7,530 bases of DNA from Actinoplanes liguriensis (GTDB taxonomy: Bacteria > Actinomycetota > Actinomycetes > Mycobacteriales > Micromonosporaceae). The notes below the pieces were generated by a model. The model was not told where the DNA came from, ran no database searches, and saw only the letters and a list, made by a program, of their open reading frames with translations. Position numbers and translations under genes: made by a program. The DNA lies in NCBI GenBank assembly GCA_000715855.1, contig KL571325.1:3651-11180 (forward strand), written 5' to 3'. This document shows positions 1-6,315 of this stretch, piece by piece. Each line of letters opens with the position of its first letter. Position 1 is the stretch's first letter.

Positions 1-2
1 GC

Positions 3-542
3 GCGGCGCCGGCCCCGAGCGCGGCGGCCACGACGAGTGCCACGACCGGCGCCACGGCGACTGCCACGACAGCGACCACGAAGACCGGCTCGACGAAGGC
101 CTACTGCCGCAGCGCGGACCTGAAGACCACGGTCACCCTCCAGCCGGACGGCTCCGGATCCACCCTGAAGGGCCTGGTCACCCTGACCAACGGCGGCAAG
201 GCGGCCTGCACGCTCGACGGATGGGTGGCGATCTCACTGGTCAACGCCGCCGACGAGGTGGTGAACGTGCCGACGAAGAAGGTGAACGAGCCGGGCCCGG
301 CGGAGGCCTTCACCGTCAAGCCGGGCACCTCGGCCTTCGCCGGGATCAAGTGGACCACCTGCGACAAGGGCGACTCATCCTGCGGCGTCGGCAACACCCT
401 GCGGTACAACCTGGAGGCGTCGACCGACGGACCGGTCGCCACGCTGGAGGGCTTCCCGGCCGCCGAGAGCAGCGGCATCACCATGAAGTCGCTGCAGATC
501 GGCACGCTGCAACCGAGCAACCAGGGCGTCGTCGCCTGGTGA
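3..542 (+). CDS. Secreted DUF4232-domain protein, 3' part
   Basis: The reading frame is open from the left edge of the window, so the start and any signal peptide lie outside; 179 residues are visible. The first ~33 are a low-complexity Ala/Thr/Pro linker, as found between a lipobox or signal peptide and a folded domain in actinobacterial exported proteins. The rest fits DUF4232: a cysteine opens the domain (AYC, visible residue 35), then LTNGG followed by a second cysteine (ACTLDGW, 69-74), then KPGTSAFAGIKW (106-117) followed by cysteines in TTCDKGDSSC. The four cysteines suggest disulfides outside the membrane. The function of DUF4232 proteins is unknown to me and I assign none. An internal ATG at 225 would remove half the domain and is not the real start. 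The gene converges on manC, separated by 36 bp that hold a GC-rich hairpin. The domain call is from pattern memory, fairly sure; the secreted location is inferred. Confidence 0.8.
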   Translation, partial: AAPAPSAAATTSATTGATATATTATTKTGSTKAYCRSADLKTTVTLQPDGSGSTLKGLVTLTNGGKAACTLDGWVAISLVNAADEVVNVPTKKVNEPGPAEAFTVKPGTSAFAGIKWTTCDKGDSSCGVGNTLRYNLEASTDGPVATLEGFPAAESSGITMKSLQIGTLQPSNQGVVAW

Positions 543-549
543 GAGTTGT

Positions 550-573
550 CCGGGGCCGCCGGGCCGGCCCTGG
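550..573 (+). terminator. GC-rich hairpin between convergent genes
   Basis: In the 36-bp gap between the stop codons of the DUF4232 gene and manC, CCGGGGCC (550-557) can pair with GGCCCTGG (566-573): eight base pairs including one G-T, with an 8-nt loop. The inner GGGCCGGCCC (561-570) is also a perfect palindrome. There is no T-tract, as is usual for actinobacterial hairpin terminators. On the minus strand the G-T pair becomes C-A, so the hairpin serves the plus-strand gene better. Terminator function is inferred. Confidence 0.4.
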
Positions 574-578
574 ACCCC

Positions 579-1697
579 TCAGATGTAACCGTGCTGGCCC
601 AGCTCCTTGAGCTGGTCGACCAGGCTCTTGACCTCCTGCGCGCGCTCCCGCGGGCAGACCAGCACGGCGTCGGCGGTGTCCACGATGACCAGGTCGCGGA
701 CGCCCATCGCGGCGACCAGACGACCCGAGCCGGGCACGACCACCAGGTTCTCCGTGTCGCGCAGCAGGACCGTGGGGCGTTCCGGCCCGGTCTCGTGGCC
801 GACGACCACGTTGCCGGCCGGGTCGGCGGTGAGCACCTCGCCGAGGGTGTGGAAGTCGCCGACGTCGTTCCACCCGAAGTCACCCGGGACGGTGGCGACC
901 CGGCCGACCGCGGCCGCGCCCTCCATCACCGCGTAGTCCACCGAGATGCGGGGCAGGGTCGGCCAGACCTCGCCGAGCACCTCCTCCTGCTCGGCGGTGC
1001 CCCACGCGGAGGCGATCCGGCGGACGCCGGCGGCCAGCTGCGGCTGCTGCCGGGCCAGCTCGGCGAGGAACACGTCGACACGCCAGACGAACATGCCGGC
1101 GTTCCACAGGTAGTTGCCGGACTTCACATACGACTCGGCGACGTCGTACGACGGCTTCTCCTTGAACTCCTCGACCTGGAGCACCGGGCCCTCGCGCAGC
1201 TCACCACCGCACTGCAGGTATCCGTAGCCGGTCTCGGGGCGGGTCGGCGTGATGCCGAGGGTCATCAGCAGACCGTCCCGGGCGCCCACCATCGCGCGAC
1301 GGATGACGTTCGCGAACTCGACCTTGTCCGCGATCAGGTGGTCCGAGGCGAACGAACCCATGATCGCCTCCGGGTCCCGGCGGGCGATCACCGCCGCGGC
1401 CAGCGCGATCGCCGCACAGGAGTCCCGCGGCGACGGCTCGACCAGGACGTTCTCGACCGGCACCGAGGACAGCTGCCGGGAGACCGCGGCGGCGTGCGCG
1501 ACGCCCGTCACCACGAACACCCGTTCGGGGGTGGTGAGGGCGTCCAACCGGTCCACCGTGGCCTGCAGGAGGGAGGCCTCGGTGCCGGTCAACTGGTGGA
1601 GGAACTTGGGATGACCGGCGCGGGACAGTGGCCACAGTCGGGTTCCGGTGCCACCCGCCAGAACCACTCCGTACAGCGCACTCTGTTCGTCGCTCAT
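579..1697 (-). CDS. manC: Mannose-1-phosphate guanylyltransferase (GDP-mannose pyrophosphorylase)
   Basis: This cytosolic enzyme makes GDP-mannose from mannose-1-phosphate and GTP, releasing diphosphate, and so feeds mannosyltransferases. The 372-residue protein has the family signature GGTGTRLWPLSR at 15-26 with the conserved PK at 30-31, the metal/nucleotide-binding SDH at 118-120, RPETGYGY (153-160), the sugar-binding FKEKP (178-182), WNAGMF (198-203), DYAVME (254-259) and GWNDVG (275-280). It is the short ManC type: it ends after the nucleotidyltransferase and short C-terminal domain and lacks the fused phosphomannose isomerase of ~470-residue ManC/AlgA proteins. I chose the ATG at 1697, where homology begins (MSDEQSALYGVVLAGG). 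A TTG at 1730 would add 11 unlikely residues and overlap the upstream glycosyltransferase. No Shine-Dalgarno precedes the ATG, but a TAAACT box does. It lies 22 bp behind a GT4 gene on the same strand and is probably co-transcribed with it as well. Family certain; exact sugar inferred from motifs. Confidence 0.93.
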   Translation of the reverse strand: MSDEQSALYGVVLAGGTGTRLWPLSRAGHPKFLHQLTGTEASLLQATVDRLDALTTPERVFVVTGVAHAAAVSRQLSSVPVENVLVEPSPRDSCAAIALAAAVIARRDPEAIMGSFASDHLIADKVEFANVIRRAMVGARDGLLMTLGITPTRPETGYGYLQCGGELREGPVLQVEEFKEKPSYDVAESYVKSGNYLWNAGMFVWRVDVFLAELARQQPQLAAGVRRIASAWGTAEQEEVLGEVWPTLPRISVDYAVMEGAAAVGRVATVPGDFGWNDVGDFHTLGEVLTADPAGNVVVGHETGPERPTVLLRDTENLVVVPGSGRLVAAMGVRDLVIVDTADAVLVCPRERAQEVKSLVDQLKELGQHGYI

Positions 1698-1705
1698 GGC
1701 CGAGG

Positions 1706-1711
1706 AGTTTA
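1706..1711 (-). promoter_or_regulatory. Possible -10 box (TAAACT), leaderless manC promoter
   Basis: On the minus strand TAAACT lies 8 nt before the manC ATG, inside the 22-bp gap after the glycosyltransferase. It matches the actinobacterial TAnnnT -10, and transcription would start at or within 2-3 nt of the A of ATG. The gap has no GGAGG-like ribosome site. I see no good -35. This could be an internal promoter giving manC expression independent of the upstream gene. Confidence 0.4.
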
Positions 1712-1719
1712 GTGGAGGG

Positions 1720-2865
1720 TCAGGTCGCAACCCGATTCCACGTTGTTACATGTACCTCCGCGCTGGAGGCCCAGGTGAATTCTTTCGCCCGATCGAAGCC
1801 GGCCTTGGCCAACGTGCTCCGCCGCTGCTCGTCGTGCAGAAGGTCGGCCAGATCCTCGGCGATCCGCTCGGGAGCCTCGGTCGTGTACGCCACCGCGTCG
1901 CCGCCCACCTCCGGCAGGGAGAGCCGGGGCGTGGTGAGCACCGGGGTGCCGCAGGCCATCGCCTCCAGGATCGGCAGGCCGAAGCCCTCGCCGAAGGACG
2001 GATAGCAGGCGACCAGCGAGCCGCCGAGGAAACCCGGCAGGTCCGCGTAGCGCAGGTACCCCGGGCGCAGCAGCCGCAGGTGCGACGGCACCTCGGCGAC
2101 GGCCCGCTCGATGTCGTCGTCGTGCCCCTGGCCACCGGCGACCACCAGCGCCGGCGGGTGCGGCCAGTCGGCCACCGCGCGGGACCAGCCGCGGATCAGG
2201 TTCGGCACGTTCTTCCGTGGCTCCTTGGCGCCGAGGAACGCGACGTAGCCCGAGTCGCCGAGACCGAGGCGAGCCCGGACCCGGGCCTTCTCATCCTCGG
2301 TCGGCATGTGGAAGGCGGCCTGGTCGACCCCGTGGTACGCCACGTCGATCTTGGTGGGGTCGGCGTCGAGGAGCCGGATCAGCTCGTCCCGGGTGGCCTT
2401 GCTCGGCACGATCACCCGGGCGGCGCGGCGCAGCGACGTCTTGATCGCGCTGCGGAAGAACGTCCGCTTGGTGTTGTCGTAGTGCTCCGGCTCGGTGAAG
2501 AACGTCGCGTCGTGCACGGTCACCGTGACCGGGACGCTGGAGCGCAGCGGGCAGGTGTAGAACGGCGAGTGCAGCACGTCCGCCCCGACCTGCTGGACCA
2601 GCAGCGGCAGGCCGGTCTGCTCCCAGGCGAGCCGGGCGGGGCGGTGCGCGATCGCCGACGGGCCGGGCAGAACCTCGGCATCCGGAAGCATCCGGCGGTA
2701 ACGCTCCGCATCCGAACGCTGGGCGACGACGGCCAGGTCCACTCGATCCGTGCCCAGCAGCGCGAGGGCGCCGAGCAATCCGTCGACATATCTGCCGACA
2801 CCACCTCTGTCCGCGGGGACACTAGTGGCGTCGACCAGCACTCGCGGGGGGCGACCGGGGGTCAC
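1720..2865 (-). CDS. GT4-family glycosyltransferase (probable mannosyltransferase)
   Basis: This is a retaining GT-B glycosyltransferase of 381 residues, likely cytosolic or at the inner membrane face, moving a sugar from a nucleotide donor to a glycan or lipid acceptor. The N-terminal acceptor domain shows RVLVDATS (8-15), the glycine-rich GGVGRY (21-26), HSPFY (99-103) and HDATFF (118-123). The C-terminal donor domain shows FLGAKEPRKN (210-219), where Arg and Lys typically bind the donor phosphates, and FGEGFGLPILEAMACGTPV (291-309), the family's EX7E motif with Glu293 and Glu301. The GTG at 2865 is chosen because AAGGAG lies 7 nt before it and homology begins at residue 8; an ATG at 2913 would bypass this ribosome site and add 16 unconserved residues. 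The gene stops 22 bp before manC, so a GDP-mannose donor is a reasonable inference, though motifs alone cannot fix donor or acceptor. No membrane segment is apparent. Confidence 0.88.
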   Translation of the reverse strand: MTPGRPPRVLVDATSVPADRGGVGRYVDGLLGALALLGTDRVDLAVVAQRSDAERYRRMLPDAEVLPGPSAIAHRPARLAWEQTGLPLLVQQVGADVLHSPFYTCPLRSSVPVTVTVHDATFFTEPEHYDNTKRTFFRSAIKTSLRRAARVIVPSKATRDELIRLLDADPTKIDVAYHGVDQAAFHMPTEDEKARVRARLGLGDSGYVAFLGAKEPRKNVPNLIRGWSRAVADWPHPPALVVAGGQGHDDDIERAVAEVPSHLRLLRPGYLRYADLPGFLGGSLVACYPSFGEGFGLPILEAMACGTPVLTTPRLSLPEVGGDAVAYTTEAPERIAEDLADLLHDEQRRSTLAKAGFDRAKEFTWASSAEVHVTTWNRVAT

Positions 2866-2872
2866 GAGGCAT

Positions 2873-2878
2873 CTCCTT
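2873..2878 (-). promoter_or_regulatory. Ribosome binding site of the glycosyltransferase
   Basis: On the minus strand AAGGAG is followed by a 7-nt spacer and the GTG at 2865. It is the only strong Shine-Dalgarno at any start in the window and decides the start codon of this gene. It also implies a conventional leader, unlike the neighbouring genes. Confidence 0.8.
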
Positions 2879-2990
2879 GGCGTCTCTGACGTACCGATGC
2901 TGCGGTGTAACACGGACGTCGAAGGTCTATGGCGTCCACCCCGAGCGTACGCCCGGAACGCTTCGGGGAAGTGTCCGCGACGCCGGTGGT

Positions 2991-3019
2991 TGCCGTACGT
3001 TGCCGTAATCGATGCCGTA
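2991..3019. repeat. Three TGCCGTA heptamers, possible operator
   Basis: The heptamer TGCCGTA occurs at 2991-2997, 3001-3007 and 3013-3019, in the same orientation, with start-to-start spacing of 10 and 12 bp, close to one helical turn. The cluster sits in the 203-bp gap between the divergent glycosyltransferase and TIGR03089 genes, about 36 bp before the proposed -10 of the latter. Such phased direct repeats are typical of regulator binding sites. No regulator is encoded in the window and I recognise no known consensus. Confidence 0.45.
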
Positions 3020-3054
3020 TGGACGCACCCAACTGAACACGGACAGTGACCCCC

Positions 3055-3060
3055 TAGGCT
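3055..3060 (+). promoter_or_regulatory. -10 box (TAGGCT), probable leaderless promoter of the TIGR03089 gene
   Basis: TAGGCT matches the actinobacterial -10 and ends 8 nt before the ATG at 3069, so transcripts should begin at or next to the start codon. A weak -35 candidate, CTGAAC, lies at 3033-3038 with a 16-bp spacer. A GAGGG at 3061-3065 leaves only 3 nt to the ATG, too close for a normal ribosome site. Confidence 0.5.
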
Positions 3061-3068
3061 GAGGGCTG

Positions 3069-3806
3069 ATGACTATCACCATTCCGCAGGTCTTCGCGGC
3101 GGCGGTCCGGCGCGACCCGGCCGCACCCCTGCTCACCTGGTATGACGACGCCACCGGCGATCGTGCCGAGCTCTCCGGCGCGACCCTGGACAACTGGGTG
3201 TCCAAGACGGCGAACCTGCTCGTCGACGGCATCGGGCTGGGCCACGGCGACGCCGTCGCACTGCTGCTGCCGCCGCACTGGCAGACCGCCGCGATCCTGC
3301 TCGGCGTGTCGGCCGCCGGGCTCGCCGCCGATCTCGCCGACCTGGGCGGTGACCCGCAGCCGGTGGAAGCGCTGTTCACCACCCCGGAACGGGTGGACCG
3401 CGCGGCCACCTGGGCCACCACCGACCGGTACGCGACCGGTCTGCTCCCGCTGGCGATGCCGCTGCGCGAGGTGCCGGCCGGGTACACGGACTTCGTGACC
3501 GAGGTCCGCAACCACGGCGACCACTTCCGGGGCCACCCGGTCGCGCCCGCCGACCGGGCCTTCGCCGGGCCGATCGAGCTGAGCCACGAGGACGTGCTGG
3601 CCGCCGCGGAGGACCGGGCGAACCAGCTCGGCTTCGGCGCCGGCGACCGGGTGCTGATCGACGTCACGATCCACCCGGATCCGGTGGACTGGCTGCTCGC
3701 GCCGCTGGCGGTGGGCGCCTCCGCGGTGCTCTGCGCCAACCTGGACGAGAGCAAGCTGGACGCCCGGGCGAACGCCGAGAAGGTCAGTCTCGTCCTGGCG
3801 GTGTGA
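3069..3806 (+). CDS. TIGR03089 family protein (AMP-binding-enzyme relative)
   Basis: This 245-residue protein is related to adenylate-forming acyl-CoA synthetases but much shorter (full enzymes have 500-650 residues). The N-terminal part (1-90) follows the enzyme fold: WYDDATGDRAELSGATLDNWVSK, GLGHGDAVALLLPPHW, then the AILLGVSAAGL helix. Residues 170-225 resemble the region just after the ATP-binding loop (IELSHEDVLAAA, GFGAGDRVL, WLLAPLAVGASAVL). The loop itself, normally SSGTTGxPK, is missing, as are the later GDW-type ribose-binding Asp and the C-terminal catalytic lysine domain. It is therefore probably not an active ligase; a binding or regulatory role is possible but unproven. TIGR03089 is, to my knowledge, an actinobacterial family that includes mycobacterial Rv3268, which also lies near GDP-mannose and glycosyltransferase genes. 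The ATG at 3069 fits a leaderless start. Its 3' end overlaps acetoacetyl-CoA synthetase by 23 bp in convergent orientation. Confidence 0.85.
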   Translation: MTITIPQVFAAAVRRDPAAPLLTWYDDATGDRAELSGATLDNWVSKTANLLVDGIGLGHGDAVALLLPPHWQTAAILLGVSAAGLAADLADLGGDPQPVEALFTTPERVDRAATWATTDRYATGLLPLAMPLREVPAGYTDFVTEVRNHGDHFRGHPVAPADRAFAGPIELSHEDVLAAAEDRANQLGFGAGDRVLIDVTIHPDPVDWLLAPLAVGASAVLCANLDESKLDARANAEKVSLVLAV

Positions 3807-5736
3807 GCCGCTCCTTCGCCAGCTCGGCGAAGGCGTTCAGTGACTCCGGGTTCGCCAGCGCGCCCCTGGCGGCGGCGGACTCGATCGGGGTGCCGGTGAG
3901 GATCCGCTTGACCGGCACCTCCAGTTTCTTCGCCGACAACGTGCGCGGCACCGCCCGTACCGGATAAATGGCGTCCGGAACGTGCCTCGGGGAGAGAGCG
4001 CCGCGCAGCTCCCGGGCGATCTTCGCGCGCAGCGCGTCGTCGACCTCGGCGCCCTCGGCCGGGACGACGAAGAGCAGCAGCTCGCCGTTCGGGTCGCCGG
4101 CCGAGTCCAGGTGCACGACCAGGCAGTCGGCGACCTCGGGCAGGCCCTCCACCACGGAGTAGAACTCCGAGGTGCCCAGCCGCACCCCGCCCCGGTTGAG
4201 CGTGGCGTCGGAGCGGCCGGTGATCACGCAGCTGCCGTCCTCGGCGATGGTGATCCAGTCGCCGTGCCGCCACACGCCCGGGAAGACGTCGAAGTACGCC
4301 TCGCGGTAGCGGGAGCCGTCCGGGTCGTTCCAGAAGCCGACCGGCATGCTCGGCATCGGCGCGGTGATCACCAGCTCGCCCAGCTCGCCGACGACCGGTT
4401 TGCCCTCCGGGTCGTAGGCCTCGACCCGGGCGCCCAGGCTGCGACCGGAGATCACCCCGGCCCGGACCGGGAGCAGCGGCGAGCCGCCGACGAAGCCGGT
4501 GCAGACGTCGGTGCCGCCGGACAGGGACAGCAGCTGCAGGTTGCGGCCGACCGCCTCGTACACCCAGGCGAAGCCCTCCGGGGGAAGCGGCGCGCCGGTC
4601 GATCCGACGCCCCGCAGCGTCTTGCCCGGTGTCAGGCCGGCCTTGCGGCAGGCCATCAGGAACGGCGCGGACGTGCCGAAATACGTGATCCCGGCGGTGT
4701 CGACGAGGTCCCAGAGCGCGTCGAGCGACGGCCAGCCGGGATTGCCGTCGAAGAGCACGATCGCGGCGCCCACGGCCGGGCCGCTGACCAGGTAGTTCCA
4801 CATCATCCAGCCGGTGGTGGTGAACCAGAAGAACCGGTCGGACGGGCCCAGGTCGTGGTGCAGCGCGAGGATCTTGAGGTGCTCCAGCAGGATGCCGCCG
4901 TGTCCGTGAACGATCGGCTTGGGCAGGCCGGTGGTGCCGGAGCTGTAGAGGACGTAGAGCGGGTGGTCGAACGGGACCGGCTCGAAGGCCATCTCGTCCG
5001 GGCCGGACAAATCGGAGAAGTTGCCGCCTTCACCGAGATACCCGATGGTGACGACGTGCTCGAGCGACGGCAGCGCCGCCGTGATGGCCTCGACCTCGGT
5101 GACCCTGCTGACCGATTTGTCGCCATATTTGTAGCCATCGACTGCCACGAGCACCTTCGGCGCGATCTGGCTCCACCTGTCGATCACGCTGCGCGAGCCG
5201 AACTCCGGCGCACAGGACGAGAAGATCGCGCCCAGGCTCGCGGTGGCGAGCATCAACACGTACGTCTCCGGGATGTTCGGGGCATAAGCCGCGACCCGGT
5301 CGCCCCTCCCGACACCACGGGCCTTCAACCCGGCACGCACACGGCGCACCTGCTCACGCAACTGTCCCGCGGTCAGGGTGATCGCTTCGCGAGATTGCGA
5401 GTACGCCATGACGACCGGCTCGTCGTCACCGATCCCGGGCATGCGCAGCACGTTCTCGGCGTAGTTCAGCGTCGCGCCGGGGAACCACCTCGCCCCGGGC
5501 ATCGCAGCGCCCTCCAGCACGACGGTGGGCGGATCGTGGGCGACGACCTCGAAGTAGTCCCAGATCGATCCCCAGAACCCGGACAGGTCGGTGACCGACC
5601 ACTCCCACAGCGCCGCATAGTCCGCGAAGGTCAGCCCGCGCTCGCGCTCCAGCCAGGCCAGATAGTCACCGATCCGCGTGGTCTGCCGGGCATTCGCCGG
5701 CGGCTCCCAGAGGACTGTGCCCGTCGTCACCGTCAT
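3784..5736 (-). CDS. aacS: Acetoacetyl-CoA synthetase (acetoacetate-CoA ligase)
   Basis: This 650-residue cytosolic ligase activates acetoacetate to acetoacetyl-CoA with ATP, through an acyl-AMP intermediate, in ketone-body or polyhydroxybutyrate-related metabolism. Its length is that of the acetoacetate-CoA ligase family. An ACAS_N region spans about 35-95 (WEWSVTDLSGFWGSIWDYF, then ARWFPGATLNYAEN). The ATP-binding loop is YSSGTTGLPK (264-273), followed by the family-typical IVHGHGG (275-281). Further motifs are STGAPLPPE (379-387), LSGGTDVCTGF (405-415), HGDW with ribose-binding Asp493, and GRSDATLNRGGVRLG (507-521). The C-terminal catalytic lysine is Lys603 in LSAKKLEVPVK. All key residues are present, so it should be active. 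Related propionyl- or acetyl-CoA synthetases carry different signatures after the loop, which makes them less likely. The ATG at 5736 lies 16 bp after the thioesterase stop, so the two are probably an operon, although TAGGGT in the gap may give it its own promoter. Confidence 0.93.
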   Translation of the reverse strand: MTVTTGTVLWEPPANARQTTRIGDYLAWLERERGLTFADYAALWEWSVTDLSGFWGSIWDYFEVVAHDPPTVVLEGAAMPGARWFPGATLNYAENVLRMPGIGDDEPVVMAYSQSREAITLTAGQLREQVRRVRAGLKARGVGRGDRVAAYAPNIPETYVLMLATASLGAIFSSCAPEFGSRSVIDRWSQIAPKVLVAVDGYKYGDKSVSRVTEVEAITAALPSLEHVVTIGYLGEGGNFSDLSGPDEMAFEPVPFDHPLYVLYSSGTTGLPKPIVHGHGGILLEHLKILALHHDLGPSDRFFWFTTTGWMMWNYLVSGPAVGAAIVLFDGNPGWPSLDALWDLVDTAGITYFGTSAPFLMACRKAGLTPGKTLRGVGSTGAPLPPEGFAWVYEAVGRNLQLLSLSGGTDVCTGFVGGSPLLPVRAGVISGRSLGARVEAYDPEGKPVVGELGELVITAPMPSMPVGFWNDPDGSRYREAYFDVFPGVWRHGDWITIAEDGSCVITGRSDATLNRGGVRLGTSEFYSVVEGLPEVADCLVVHLDSAGDPNGELLLFVVPAEGAEVDDALRAKIARELRGALSPRHVPDAIYPVRAVPRTLSAKKLEVPVKRILTGTPIESAAARGALANPESLNAFAELAKERLTPPGRD

Positions 5737-5742
5737 GCGCCC

Positions 5743-5748
5743 ACCCTA
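5743..5748 (-). promoter_or_regulatory. Possible -10 box (TAGGGT) before aacS
   Basis: On the minus strand TAGGGT lies 6 nt before the aacS ATG, within the 16-bp gap after the thioesterase gene. The spacing puts transcription start on the A of ATG. No clear -35 is visible in the end of the thioesterase gene. The GGGTGGG run could be a poor ribosome site, so co-transcription with ordinary translation is an alternative. Confidence 0.4.
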
Positions 5749-5752
5749 ACGT

Positions 5753-6256
5753 TCATTCAGCCCGGGCCTTCTGGATGGCGGCGCGGCGGGCCAGCCGATG
5801 GTCACGGCGGATCAATGCTTCCTTGAACCGGCGATGGTCGTCCATGTCCTCCGGCAACACCGGCGGGACCGGACGGGGTGTGCCGGCCACATCGACCGCG
5901 ACGAAGACGAGGTAGGCGGTGCCCACCCGGATCGTCGGGCCGACCGCGTCCCAGCGCTCGGCGACCAGCTTCACGCCGACCTCCATCGAGCTGGTGCCGG
6001 TCCAGTTGACCTGCGCGTACGCGTGAACCAGGTCGCCCACCCGGACCGGCTCCAGGAACAGGATCTCGTCGATCGCCGCGGTGACGGCGGTGCCCCCGCT
6101 GTGCCGGGCCGCGGCCGCCCCCGCCACGTCGTCGACGAACTTCATCAGCACGCCGCCGTGGACCGTGCCGTAGAGGTTGACGTCCACCGCGGTCATGATC
6201 CTGCTGAGCGTGACGCGGCCGTGCGACGTGGGCCGACCAGGAAGCTGTTCATCCAT
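5753..6256 (-). CDS. Acyl-CoA thioesterase, hotdog fold
   Basis: This 167-residue single-domain hotdog protein is of the YciA/BACH-like acyl-CoA thioesterase type, which hydrolyses acyl-CoA to free acid and CoA in the cytosol. The signature is DVNLYGTVHGGVLMKFVDD (25-43): Asn27, the HGG at 33-35 at the start of the central hotdog helix, and the acidic pair Asp42-Asp43. The strands that follow also match: IDEILFLEPVRVGDLVHAYAQV (from 62) and SSMEVGVKLVAE (89-100), ending with a VGTAYLVFVAVD strand (111-122). The tail (about 125-167) is highly charged. Chain-length preference cannot be read from the sequence. I keep the ATG at 6256 because TAGGGT sits 6 nt before it; the next ATG, at 6196, would begin only just before the motif. 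Its stop is 16 bp before aacS, which suggests joint control of acyl-CoA pools, and it is divergent from the membrane-protein gene. Confidence 0.88.
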   Translation of the reverse strand: MDEQLPGRPTSHGRVTLSRIMTAVDVNLYGTVHGGVLMKFVDDVAGAAAARHSGGTAVTAAIDEILFLEPVRVGDLVHAYAQVNWTGTSSMEVGVKLVAERWDAVGPTIRVGTAYLVFVAVDVAGTPRPVPPVLPEDMDDHRRFKEALIRRDHRLARRAAIQKARAE

Positions 6257-6262
6257 ATCGGC

Positions 6263-6268
6263 ACCCTA
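6263..6268 (-). promoter_or_regulatory. -10 box (TAGGGT), probable leaderless promoter of the thioesterase gene
   Basis: On the minus strand TAGGGT is followed by 6 nt and the ATG at 6256, so the predicted transcription start is the A of ATG. There is no ribosome binding site between. Its layout copies that before aacS. No convincing -35 is seen. Confidence 0.5.
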
Positions 6269-6276
6269 TGACGGGC

Positions 6277-6307
6277 TTGGCGGGTGATTGCCGTCGCGAG
6301 GTAGCCT
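6277..6307 (+). promoter_or_regulatory. Promoter of the membrane-protein gene (TTGGCG / TAGCCT), probably leaderless
   Basis: A -35-like TTGGCG (6277-6282) and a -10 TAGCCT (6302-6307) are separated by 19 bp. The -10 ends 8 nt before the ATG at 6316, with no ribosome site between, so a leaderless transcript is expected. This is the best complete promoter in the window, and it decides the start codon: an upstream ATG at 6268 lies before the -10 box. Confidence 0.55.
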
Positions 6308-6315
6308 GCCGGATC

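Noticed and set aside
1747..1754. Palindrome TACATGTA near the end of the glycosyltransferase gene, about 50 bp before manC
   Set aside because: An 8-bp palindrome alone within coding sequence is weak, and no second copy or partner promoter element supports an operator.
1648..2889. 413-residue plus-strand frame antisense to the glycosyltransferase
   Set aside because: No domain, and the opposite strand has a complete GT4 enzyme with ribosome site.
2944..2949. TACGCT on the minus strand as -10 of the glycosyltransferase promoter
   Set aside because: It fits TAnnnT but no -35 is visible at 16-19 bp and other positions in the leader are equally possible, so I left that promoter unplaced.
2927..4801. 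624-residue minus-strand frame
   Set aside because: Arg/Gly/Pro/Ser-rich shadow that crosses aacS in another frame and the TIGR03089 gene antisense, with no recognisable domain; typical of GC-rich DNA.
3982..5826. 614-residue plus-strand frame antisense to aacS
   Set aside because: Low-complexity Arg/Gly/His composition with no motifs, mirror of a full-length enzyme gene.
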